Shown here: in pieces, positions 36,182 to 43,309 of the stretch | Layout: every line of letters starts with the position of its first letter | Numbering within the stretch: the first letter of the stretch is position 1 | Origin: a bacterium | GTDB lineage: Bacteria; 4484-113; JAFGCY01 | NCBI GenBank assembly: GCA_020849855.1 | Contig: JADZFO010000009.1 | Coordinates: 1-64,000, forward strand | Length of the DNA: 64,000 nucleotides | Direction: 5' to 3' | Notes under the pieces: generated by a model | Databases searched by the model: none | Told to the model about the DNA's origin: nothing | Seen by the model: the letters and a program-made list of their open reading frames with translations, nothing else | Made by a program: the position numbers and the translations under genes

Positions 36182-37366
36182 TTATTCTTCGGCCGCGCCC
36201 TCCATCTTGAGGTCCTTGCCCGTCAGTTCGATAAACACGTCTTCCATGCTGGCCTCGGCGCCGGCGCTGATCTCGGCCATCCGCGCGGCGCTGACCCCGG
36301 TGGCCGCCGGCGCGGCCGCTGCAGCCCCGGCCTGCTCAGGCGCAACCTGAGCTGCGGCCTGTACAGCGGCCTGGGCCGCGACCTGCGCCGCTGCATGTGC
36401 CGCGGCCGCCTGAGCCGCCGCCTGTGATGCGGCGCGCTCGCGCACCCGCGCGGTGACCAGGGCCTTCAGCTCGTCCGCTGTGCCTTCGGCCACGATCTTG
36501 CCTTCGTTCATGATGGCGATGCGGTCGCACAGGCGCTCCACCTCATCCATGTCATGGCTGGTCAGCAGCACCGTGGCGTCATGCCGGCGCCGCAGCTCCA
36601 GGACAAAGGCCTGCACCTCGCGCTTGCTCTTGGGGTCGAGGCCAGTGGTCGGCTCGTCCAGCAGCAGCAGCACGGGGCTGGTCAGCAGCGCGCGCGCCAC
36701 CGCCACTTTCTGCTGCATGCCGCGTGAGAGCTCCTGCAGACTGTCGGTGAGCTTGCCTTCCTCCAGGCCCAGGGCCTTGAGGATCTGCTCCGAGCGTTTC
36801 AGCGCCTTCTTGTCCGGCACGCCATAGAGCCGCGCGGCATAAAGCAGGTTCTCGAAGGCCGAGAGCTTCTTATAGAAGGCCGCCTCCACGCTGACGCGGT
36901 TGATCAGCTTCTGCACCTGATAGGGCTGCGTCACCGGATCGAAGCCGAAGACGCGGATCTTCCCGCTGTCAGGCAGCAGCAGGGTGGAGAGCATGCGGAT
37001 CAGCGTGCTCTTGCCCGAGCCGTTGTGGCCGACGACGCCGATGATCTCGCCGCGCTTCGCGCTGAGGTTCACGTTCTCGACGGCCGTCTTGCGCTTTCGT
37101 GGCGGATAAAGCTTCTGCCAGGCCTTCTTCATCGCGCTGCGGCCGGCGGGCAGGTCCTTCTTGTCCACACTGGTGCTGAAGTACTTGCACACGCCTTCCA
37201 CCAGCAGGGCCGGCACCGAAGGGTCGAGATCCAGCTCCACGCCGATGTCCAGCGCGGCCTCCATGGCCTGCTGCTGCTCGCTGGCCGCCACGGGGGGCGC
37301 CGGAACAGGTGCGGCGCCAGCGGCCGCCGGGCTTTCAGTATTCTTTTCTTCAATCATGGTCTGCAT
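36182..37366 (-). CDS. ABC transporter ATP-binding protein with Ala-rich insert, no permease nearby
   Basis: 394 residues. Walker A GHNGSGKST (113-121), Q-loop region, signature LSRGMQQKVA, Walker B LLLLDEPTTGLD and switch TSHDMDE are intact, so it should hydrolyse ATP. The type is that of drug/ABC-2 exporters (DrrA-like). It has a Pro/Ala N-terminal extension (1-50) and an Ala/Gln-rich low-complexity stretch (about 312-375) before the usual ASMEDVFIELTGK end. No membrane subunit lies in the operon. GGGAG precedes the ATG; the methyltransferase gene ends 27 nt upstream. Confidence 0.88.
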   Translation of the reverse strand: MQTMIEEKNTESPAAAGAAPVPAPPVAASEQQQAMEAALDIGVELDLDPSVPALLVEGVCKYFSTSVDKKDLPAGRSAMKKAWQKLYPPRKRKTAVENVNLSAKRGEIIGVVGHNGSGKSTLIRMLSTLLLPDSGKIRVFGFDPVTQPYQVQKLINRVSVEAAFYKKLSAFENLLYAARLYGVPDKKALKRSEQILKALGLEEGKLTDSLQELSRGMQQKVAVARALLTSPVLLLLDEPTTGLDPKSKREVQAFVLELRRRHDATVLLTSHDMDEVERLCDRIAIMNEGKIVAEGTADELKALVTARVRERAASQAAAQAAAAHAAAQVAAQAAVQAAAQVAPEQAGAAAAAPAATGVSAARMAEISAGAEASMEDVFIELTGKDLKMEGAAEE

Positions 37367-37393
37367 GACATTCTCCCTGATACCGCCGGCCCT

Positions 37394-38188
37394 CTATCCG
37401 GCCCGGCGGCAGACGTAAATCAGTTCGGTGCCCGGGACATCCAGGCTGCGCCGGTCGAAGCCGCCATAGGCCGCCTCAACTTCCAGCCCGCTGAGTTCCA
37501 GCAGGTACTGGGCCTCCCAGCGCGACTGCCAGCGCATGTGGATCCGGTCCACTTCAATCTGCAGCAGCCGGCCGGCGCTGTCACTGGTCTCATAGCGGAA
37601 CAGCACAGTGCTGCACTGGGTCGGGAAATGTGGCGTGATCGAATTGAAGCGCCGCACGGTGTTGCCGTCCGCGTCAACGTATTCCAGATCCGGCACAAAT
37701 GCGCCGCCCAGGCCGGCCTTCTTCACCAAGAACTCAAAGTTCGGGTTGTAGGCATCAAAGACATAGCGCCCCTCGTCCGCAAGGTGCGCAGCAAGGTTCT
37801 TCAGGCAGGCGCGCTGGTCCGCGGGATCAAGCAGGTGCTGAAAGCCTCGAAAGGGCATCAGGATCATGCTGAAGCGCTGCTCCAGCTTGAAATCCACCAT
37901 GCTGCCAATGACCGTGCTCACCCGCGCGCGCACATCAGACGGCTCCTGCGCCAGCTTCGTATCGAGCTGGCTGAGCATTGCCGGGTTGATGTCCAGCGCG
38001 GTGACCTGATGGCCGGCCCGCGCCAGCGGGATCGTTACCCGGCCCGTGCCGGCGCCGAGTTCCAGAATCGGCCCGCCATGACGCGCGGCCAGTTCCAGAT
38101 AGAAGGGCAGGTCGTCCAGTTTGTAGCTGGCATAGACACCGTCATAGTGACGGGCCGAGGCGCTATAGATTGACTCCAGGCTGCTCAT
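37394..38188 (-). CDS. class I SAM-dependent methyltransferase
   Basis: 264 residues; SAM motif I is ILELGAGTGRVTIPLA, with ALDINPAML (motif II acidic residue). The start IYSASARHYDGVYA and the C-terminal beta-rich part (VLFRYETSD...RIHMRWQSRWE) resemble small-molecule N- or O-methyltransferases of natural-product pathways. GGAGG lies 8 nt before the ATG. It is the first large gene of the ABC/GNAT operon and follows a 27-residue ORF and a hairpin. Confidence 0.85.
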   Translation of the reverse strand: MSSLESIYSASARHYDGVYASYKLDDLPFYLELAARHGGPILELGAGTGRVTIPLARAGHQVTALDINPAMLSQLDTKLAQEPSDVRARVSTVIGSMVDFKLEQRFSMILMPFRGFQHLLDPADQRACLKNLAAHLADEGRYVFDAYNPNFEFLVKKAGLGGAFVPDLEYVDADGNTVRRFNSITPHFPTQCSTVLFRYETSDSAGRLLQIEVDRIHMRWQSRWEAQYLLELSGLEVEAAYGGFDRRSLDVPGTELIYVCRRAG

Positions 38189-38277
38189 ACATGCATCCTC
38201 CGCCGCCGTGCGGCAGTGTTGTGGTGTTGAACCCCGGGCCAGCCAGGACAGGGAGCTGCCTGCACAGGCTGTGGCTT

Positions 38278-38295
38278 CGCGCAGAGTTCTGCGCG
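38278..38295 (-). promoter_or_regulatory. 18-nt palindrome in the leader of the methyltransferase operon
   Basis: CGCGCAGA-GT-TCTGCGCG, a perfect hairpin between the 27-residue ORF and the methyltransferase start. Without a T-run it is not a standard terminator; an attenuator or RNA-stability role is possible. Confidence 0.5.
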
Positions 38296-38350
38296 CGGGG
38301 TGGTGGATGTACCGGTGATTGGCTGGCTGTGATTCCCGGGGGAGCTTCAG

Positions 38351-38434
38351 CTAGCTTTGCGGTCGATTGAGGGAGACGAAGTAATCGAGGCCGCCCGGCG
38401 ACTTGTGCGCTTGTGCAATCTTGCAGTTGATCAT
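38351..38434 (-). CDS. 27-residue peptide ORF at the head of the operon
   Basis: ATG 38434 has a perfect AGGAGG 8 nt upstream and lies about 40 nt downstream of a consensus sigma-70 promoter. The peptide starts MINCKIAQAHKSPGG, continues LDYFVSLNRPQS and ends at TAG. It is too short for a domain. Options: a leader peptide controlling the methyltransferase/ABC/GNAT genes by attenuation, or a precursor peptide that these enzymes modify and export. The sequence has one Cys and no typical leader/core boundary. Existence is well supported; function is not known. Confidence 0.65.
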   Translation of the reverse strand: MINCKIAQAHKSPGGLDYFVSLNRPQS

Positions 38435-38480
38435 GTTCGCGGCCTCCTTTGTCCTGGTTTTAGAATCTCGCGGACGCGGC

Positions 38481-38508
38481 ATTATACCCAGCCGCTTCGA
38501 TCCGTCAA
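38481..38508 (-). promoter_or_regulatory. consensus sigma-70 promoter
   Basis: -35 TTGACG (38508-38503), 16-nt spacer, -10 TATAAT (38486-38481) on the minus strand. It is the best canonical promoter seen in the window and drives the 27-residue ORF. Confidence 0.8.
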
Positions 38509-38582
38509 GTAGGGGCTTACGTGCCGTTCTCGATGTCAGGGTCAGGGCAGCGGCGCACTCTGTGTGGCCCTGCGGGGAAGAT

Positions 38583-38604
38583 GGGCGCACTCCGTGCGCC
38601 CCTA
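38583..38604 (-). repeat. TAGGGGC hairpin repeat at the mnmG stop codon
   Basis: On the coding strand the stop TAG (38604-38602) is followed at once by GGGCGCAC-GGA-GTGCGCCC. The hairpin may terminate mnmG transcription. Confidence 0.8.
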
Positions 38605-40686
38605 CTTGTGGGCGGTGGCCCGCCGGATCCAGACATGCAGCGCGGCGATGTCGGCCGGTGTTACGCCCTGCACCCGCATGGCCTGCCCCAGGGTGGCGGG
38701 GAGGATCGCGCTGAGGCGCTCGCGGGTTGCGCTGAGCAGGCCGGGGACAGCATAAAAGTCCAGCTCCGCCGGCAGGCGCAGATGCTCACGCTCGCGCATC
38801 GCCTCCACCTGCAGGCGCGCGCGCTCAAGATAGCCTTCGTACTGGGTCTCGACTTCGATATAGCGCTGCGCGCTGCGGGTCAGAAAGGCAGGTGCTGAGT
38901 GCTGAGTGCTGAGTGCTGAATCTCCTGAGCCATGTTCAGACTTTTCCCCATTTGCCATAAGACCTTCGCCACTGTCCAATCGCCCTTTGCCTTCCGCCTT
39001 TTGACTTTCATTCAGCACTGCGCACTCAGCATTCAGCACTTCCTGCGCGCTTGCTCCGCGCCGGATGGCCTCAATGCCGCGGATGGTCTCGTTGTTGCGC
39101 ACCGGCAGGCCGAGGGCCTGCTGCTGCGCGACCGTCAGCCTGGTGTTCTCCAGCTCGGCCTGTACAGCATGGACGCGCTGGCGCAGCGCCTCCAGGGCCT
39201 GGGTCTGCTCAGCGTTCAGCAGGCCAAAGTCGCGGGCGATGGGGCCAAGGCGCAGGGCCGCATTGTCATGCCGCAGCAGCAGGCGGTGCTCGGCCCGCGC
39301 GGTCAGCATGCGATAGGGCTCATCAGCGCCGCGCGTGGTCAGATCATCCACCAGCACACCGATGTAGCTGTTGTCGCGGCCAAGGGGCAGCGCCTCGCGG
39401 CCGAGCAGGGAGAGCGACGCATTTGCCCCGGCCACCAGCCCCTGCGCTGCCGCTTCTTCATAGCCGCTGGTGCCGTTGAACTGGCCGGCGCAGTAAAGCC
39501 CGGCGATGCGCTTGCTTTGCAGGGCAGAGTCCAGGTCCAGTGGGTCGACCGCGTCGTACTCCACGGCATAACCTGGCCGCTTGATCTTCGCCCGCTCCAG
39601 GCCGGGGATGGAGTGCAGGAACATGTACTGCACCTCCAGCGGCAGGCTGGTGCTCAGGCCCTGCAGATAAAGGATGTCCACATCCAGGCCGTCAGGCTCG
39701 ATGAAGACCGGGTGCACGCGGGTCTCCGGGAACTTGGCGATCTTGTCCTCGATGCTGGGGCAGTAGCGCGGGCCGACGCCACTGATCAGCCCGCTGTGAA
39801 GAGCGCTTTCATGGCTGTGGCGCTGGATGATCTCGCGGGTGCTGTCGCTGGTACGGGTGTGCCAGTTGGGCAGGAACCAGGCCGGCAGCATGCTGGGGGC
39901 ATAGTTGCAGAAGGCGTCTTCGCGCCACTCGGAAAGCTGTGGGTCGCATTTTGTGTAGTCCACACTGTCGCGGGCGATGCGCGGGCTGGTGCCGGTCTTC
40001 AGCCGCCGCAGGGGCAGGCCGCGCTGCTCCAGGTCCGCGCCCAGCGCATCCGCCGAGGACTCGCCCCAGCGCCCGGCGCGGTGCGTGCGGCTGCCCATGA
40101 AGCAGACGGCGCGGGTGAAGGTGCCGGGGCTGATGACCACCCTCTCGGCCTTATAGACACGGCCGTCGGTGAGGGTAACGCCGGTGACCGAAGCCGTAGG
40201 GGCGCACAGAGTGCGCCCGGCTTCCAGCTCGGAGTGGGCCGGGCGCACGCTGTGCGCCCCTACATGAAGTCCTCCGACCTCCGACCTCTGACCTTGGACT
40301 AGCCCCGTATTTATCTGCGCGACTTCGCCCTCAATCAGGGTGAGGTTCTGCGTCCCCGCCAGCACCCCGCGCATATACGCGCTGTAGGCATTGCGGTCGG
40401 ACTGCGCGCGCAGGGCCTGCACGGATGCGCCCTTGCCGGTGTTCAGCATGCGCAGGTTCACATAAGTGCGGTCGGTGACCAGGCCCTGCAGGCCGCCCAG
40501 CGCGTCGATCTCGCGGGTCAGGTGGCCCTTGGCCGGGCCGCCGATGCTGGGATTGCAGCTCATGCGGGCGATCGCCGCCAGCTCCATCGTGATCAGGGCT
40601 GTGCGCAGGCCCAGGCGGGCCGCTGCGTGCGCGGCCTCGCAGCCCGCATGCCCGGCGCCCACCACGATGACATCGAAGTCCTGCAC
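38602..40686 (-). CDS. mnmG: tRNA uridine-5-carboxymethylaminomethyl modification enzyme MnmG
   Basis: 694 residues, about 65 more than usual. FAD-binding VVGAGHAGCEAA at the start, ARMSCNPSIGGPAKGHL, LKTGTSPRI and GTSGYEEAAAQG identify MnmG (GidA), which with MnmE modifies U34 of tRNAs. Two segments do not belong to the family: residues 129-165 (about 40192-40302) and about 547-601 (38883-39048). Both are translations of repeats: a TAGGGGC hairpin pair plus heptamers, and inverted GCTGAGT heptamers. Both keep the frame, so the protein may still be active with extra loops. Confidence 0.93.
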   Translation of the reverse strand: MQDFDVIVVGAGHAGCEAAHAAARLGLRTALITMELAAIARMSCNPSIGGPAKGHLTREIDALGGLQGLVTDRTYVNLRMLNTGKGASVQALRAQSDRNAYSAYMRGVLAGTQNLTLIEGEVAQINTGLVQGQRSEVGGLHVGAHSVRPAHSELEAGRTLCAPTASVTGVTLTDGRVYKAERVVISPGTFTRAVCFMGSRTHRAGRWGESSADALGADLEQRGLPLRRLKTGTSPRIARDSVDYTKCDPQLSEWREDAFCNYAPSMLPAWFLPNWHTRTSDSTREIIQRHSHESALHSGLISGVGPRYCPSIEDKIAKFPETRVHPVFIEPDGLDVDILYLQGLSTSLPLEVQYMFLHSIPGLERAKIKRPGYAVEYDAVDPLDLDSALQSKRIAGLYCAGQFNGTSGYEEAAAQGLVAGANASLSLLGREALPLGRDNSYIGVLVDDLTTRGADEPYRMLTARAEHRLLLRHDNAALRLGPIARDFGLLNAEQTQALEALRQRVHAVQAELENTRLTVAQQQALGLPVRNNETIRGIEAIRRGASAQEVLNAECAVLNESQKAEGKGRLDSGEGLMANGEKSEHGSGDSALSTQHSAPAFLTRSAQRYIEVETQYEGYLERARLQVEAMREREHLRLPAELDFYAVPGLLSATRERLSAILPATLGQAMRVQGVTPADIAALHVWIRRATAHK
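38894..39040. repeat. inverted heptamer arrays inside mnmG
   Basis: GCTGAGT three times and GCTGAAT (38894-38921), then about 90 nt, then ATTCAGC, ACTGCGC, ACTCAGC, ATTCAGC (39010-39037). The arms are reverse complements and could form a ~28-bp hairpin within the mnmG message. Confidence 0.88.
40196..40300. repeat. hairpin-pair element plus heptamers inside mnmG
   Basis: GTAGGGGCGCACA (40196-40208) and TGTGCGCCCCTAC (40251-40263) are perfect inverted ends of a 68-bp element holding two hairpins. TCCGACC, TCCGACC, TCTGACC, TTGGACT follow at 40273-40300. Confidence 0.88.
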
Positions 40687-40727
40687 AGCGCGGGATTCTA
40701 GCTCAGTACGCCTGGGCGCAGCCCGGC

Positions 40728-41183
40728 TTAGTCAGTAAAGCTGATCGTCGCCAGCGGGCCGTTGCCGCTGATGCCGCTGCGCTCTTCCGGGTGGATGTAG
40801 ACAAGGCCGAACTCGGCATAACCCGGGTCGCCGGGAAGCGAGATGCTGAGGTATTCGGACTCCGGGCCCCAGAAATCGCTGGGGCTGGTGCGCAGATAGC
40901 TGCGCTCCAGTGCATCAAAGCGAATCTCAAGGTAGAGGGCCTTGAGGTTACGGGCTCCCTGGACGGAGACCTCGTACTCGTTCGCGCTCAGCCGGCTCAG
41001 GCTAAGGCGCTCGAAGCTGCCGCCATCAATGAAGGTGTCGGGCAGGATCCTGAGCTGCACGTCGCCGGAGATCAGGTCGGGTGGCTGCGGTATCTCAATG
41101 GGGCTGCCCATGCAGCCGCTGCAAAGCAGCAGGCAGGCTGAGAGAAGGAAGAGCGGCAGGCTCAGGCGAAGAGGCTTCACCAT
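40728..41183 (-). CDS. small lipoprotein with cohesin-like pattern
   Basis: 151 residues; signal ends LCSGC (lipobox), followed by MGSPIEIPQPP. The mature part has EYEVSVQGARNLKALYLEIRFD and ends GNGPLATISF, an arrangement seen in cohesin-type beta-sandwiches, where such domains bind dockerins or other proteins. The similarity is weak and inferred by eye. It lies between the thioredoxin-like gene (39 nt upstream) and mnmG on the same strand. Confidence 0.65.
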   Translation of the reverse strand: MVKPLRLSLPLFLLSACLLLCSGCMGSPIEIPQPPDLISGDVQLRILPDTFIDGGSFERLSLSRLSANEYEVSVQGARNLKALYLEIRFDALERSYLRTSPSDFWGPESEYLSISLPGDPGYAEFGLVYIHPEERSGISGNGPLATISFTD

Positions 41184-41222
41184 TCAGTCTACCCCTCCAG
41201 CGGCCGGATGAACCTGGCCGGC

Positions 41223-41882
41223 CTAGTTGTTGCGCGCTTCGTCGGGCACCGGCAGGTCCAGCATCTTCAGCACCTTGCTGGGGAACTCGCTGGTCCAGCC
41301 GCTCATGTAGTCCACCAGCTCGCCGCCGGGCTTGAAGACATAGGTCACCGGCGTACCCATGTCCTGCACCTTGAACTGGCTGTCCGTGCGGCGGCAGCGC
41401 TCGTCGTGCAGCACCTCAAAGGAGACGCCCTTTTCCTTGACGTACTCGCGGCACTCGTCCTCGCCCTGGTCAATGTTGATGCTGACGATGCGCACATCAG
41501 CCTTGCCGTCCTCGACCAGGTTCTCCAGCTTCTGCACGTAAGGCAGCTGCAGATGGCAGACGGGGCACTCGGAGAGCCACCAGATCAGCACGAAGGGCTT
41601 GTCGCTCTCGGCCAGTTCCTTGAAGGTGAGGCTGCCTTCGCCCTCCAGATAGGGCAGGGTGAAGTCGTAGCTCTTCTTCTCGCTGCTGTTGGCGCGCGAG
41701 TTGCTGTCCCCGCCGCTGCTGTGGTTGTGGCCGGAATCGCTGCGGCCCGTGCCGCTGCCCGGGTTGACTCGCTCATCCCAGTCGTCAGCGCGGCCGACGG
41801 AAGTGCCAAGGATCATCATGCCGGCGCACAGAGCGGCGCAGGCGCAGGAACGCAGAGTGGAAATCGCAGACAGCCTGAACAT
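41223..41882 (-). CDS. exported thioredoxin/TlpA-like protein
   Basis: 219 residues from ATG 41882, which begins a signal peptide (MFRLSAIS...GTSVGRADD); a GTG at 41921 would add 13 residues before it. After a Ser/Gly/Asn-rich linker comes a thioredoxin fold with redox site WLSECPVCHLQLPYV (CPVC) and cis-Pro in MGTPVTYVF. Likely a periplasmic thiol-disulfide reductase. It starts 28 nt after rimI and may be cotranscribed with it. Confidence 0.85.
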   Translation of the reverse strand: MFRLSAISTLRSCACAALCAGMMILGTSVGRADDWDERVNPGSGTGRSDSGHNHSSGGDSNSRANSSEKKSYDFTLPYLEGEGSLTFKELAESDKPFVLIWWLSECPVCHLQLPYVQKLENLVEDGKADVRIVSINIDQGEDECREYVKEKGVSFEVLHDERCRRTDSQFKVQDMGTPVTYVFKPGGELVDYMSGWTSEFPSKVLKMLDLPVPDEARNN

Positions 41883-41910
41883 TTGGATACCCCAAGACCC
41901 CTGAGTTGGT

Positions 41911-42408
41911 TCAACCCTCACGGATGGCCAGCTGGCTGGCCAGACCGGATAGATTATCGCATGTCATGAGCAGTGCATCCTCGCCGGTGTCCGTGTAATA
42001 GCCTTTGCGAATCCCCACAAGCTGGAAGCCTAAACGTTCGTAAAGGTGCTTGGCTGGTTCGTTGTTCACACGGACCTCCAGGATCATGTACTGCATGGCT
42101 TCATTCAGCGCCGCCAGTGCAGTGTAGGCCAGGAGCTGCGCCGCCAAACCCTGGCCCCGGTACTCGCGGCGGGTCGCAATTGTCCCGACGTGAGCCTCAT
42201 CATAGATGAACCAGCTGCCGATATATGCGGCAAGCTCGCCCGTCTGCACGCTACGTATGACGTAAAACCGACTGTGACTGTTTGTCCGCAGGTCGGATTC
42301 GTACATATGTCTGCGCCAGGGCGTGGGGAAGCTGTACTCCTCGATCTGCATCACCTGATCCAGGTCGGAGAGACGCATGGGGTAAAATCGCCACTGCTCG
42401 TAGTCCAT
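41911..42408 (-). CDS. rimI: ribosomal-protein-alanine N-acetyltransferase RimI
   Basis: 165 residues from ATG 42408; a TATAAT lies 12 nt upstream, so the leader would be only ~5 nt. Motifs: MQIEEYSFPTPWRRHMYESDL, acetyl-CoA loop RREYRGQGLAAQLL, LEVRVNNEPAKHLYERLGFQLVGIRKGYY and the DALLM end. These match RimI, which acetylates the N-terminus of ribosomal protein S18. TsaB and TsaE, often linked to rimI, are about 8 kb away. Confidence 0.9.
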   Translation of the reverse strand: MDYEQWRFYPMRLSDLDQVMQIEEYSFPTPWRRHMYESDLRTNSHSRFYVIRSVQTGELAAYIGSWFIYDEAHVGTIATRREYRGQGLAAQLLAYTALAALNEAMQYMILEVRVNNEPAKHLYERLGFQLVGIRKGYYTDTGEDALLMTCDNLSGLASQLAIREG

Positions 42409-42420
42409 ATCGGCAGTGGA

Positions 42421-42428
42421 ATTATAAG
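42421..42428. promoter_or_regulatory. overlapping divergent -10 elements
   Basis: ATTATAAG carries TATAAT for rimI (minus, 42426-42421) and TATAAG for the plus gene (42423-42428). Each is exactly 12 nt from its start codon. Confidence 0.5.
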
Positions 42429-42440
42429 AGGTTTGCTGCG

Positions 42441-43178
42441 ATGGGGAGTGCGGCGACTGCAATTGCGTCAACAATGAAGACCAGCCTGAACAGCCGTCCA
42501 TGTGATGTTCCGGATCAGCTTGGGACTTTCGAGCAGCTCATGAGCTTCGTCGAAAGCAACCGTCTGCCGCCGGGGCACGTGATCACGCGCATCGTGGTGG
42601 ATGGCGACGAATGGGACGAGGTGGCTGAGAGCCAGCGGGCCAGTTCGCCTTTAACCGAAATTGAACTGGTTGAGTTTTACAGCGTGCGGACCATTGATCT
42701 GGCCCGCGAAGGGCTGGAGGACGCCACCCAGCTTATCCCGGCCCTGGCCGACGACCTGCTGGAAACGGCGGCCCTGCTGCGCGGAGACGACTTCCAGGAC
42801 GGCCTGGGCGTACTGTATGAGTGCATCGAGCTGCTTGACTGGTATGTCAACCTGGTCACGGCCGTGGACATCATCTTCTCCCGCAACGACCCGGAGTTCC
42901 GCCTGAGCCCGACTGGCCTTGAGGGCGCTGACAGCCTGGATCCGGACGCCGACTTCGAGGCCCTGAGCAATGCTGAAAGCGGCCCCGAGCTGAAGACCTT
43001 CGCCGCCATCGACAACCTGCGCGAGAAGCTGCTGGCGATGGAGGAGGCCCAGAAGAACAATGACCTCCTGCTGCTGGCAGACCTAATAGAGTATGAGATC
43101 CAGCCGATCGTGAAGCTCTGGGCCAGCGAGGCACCGGTCCTGCTGGCCAAGGTCAGCCGCGAGGGTGGCACCGCCTGA
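42441..43178 (+). CDS. uncharacterised acidic helical protein
   Basis: 245 residues from ATG 42441 (the frame opens further upstream but overlaps the divergent promoter). It is acidic and mostly helical, with TFEQLMSFVESNRLPPGHVITRIVVDG near the start, LADDLLETAALL in the middle and a coiled-coil-like DNLREKLLAMEEAQKNND near the end. No signal peptide, membrane span or known motif. It lies between rimI and the prepilin/flagellin genes. A role in motility is possible only by neighbourhood. Confidence 0.7.
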   Translation: MGSAATAIASTMKTSLNSRPCDVPDQLGTFEQLMSFVESNRLPPGHVITRIVVDGDEWDEVAESQRASSPLTEIELVEFYSVRTIDLAREGLEDATQLIPALADDLLETAALLRGDDFQDGLGVLYECIELLDWYVNLVTAVDIIFSRNDPEFRLSPTGLEGADSLDPDADFEALSNAESGPELKTFAAIDNLREKLLAMEEAQKNNDLLLLADLIEYEIQPIVKLWASEAPVLLAKVSREGGTA

Positions 43179-43309
43179 GCCCCTTTTCGGGCAGGCTTGA
43201 TCAGGCTCCGGCGCTTTAATATATAATTGACGCGCTTACCGGTGTTACCTCGGCGCGGCTTTAGCGTCTGGGTATAAAGCCTGTGACATCGGCAAGGAGC
43301 ACAACTAGT

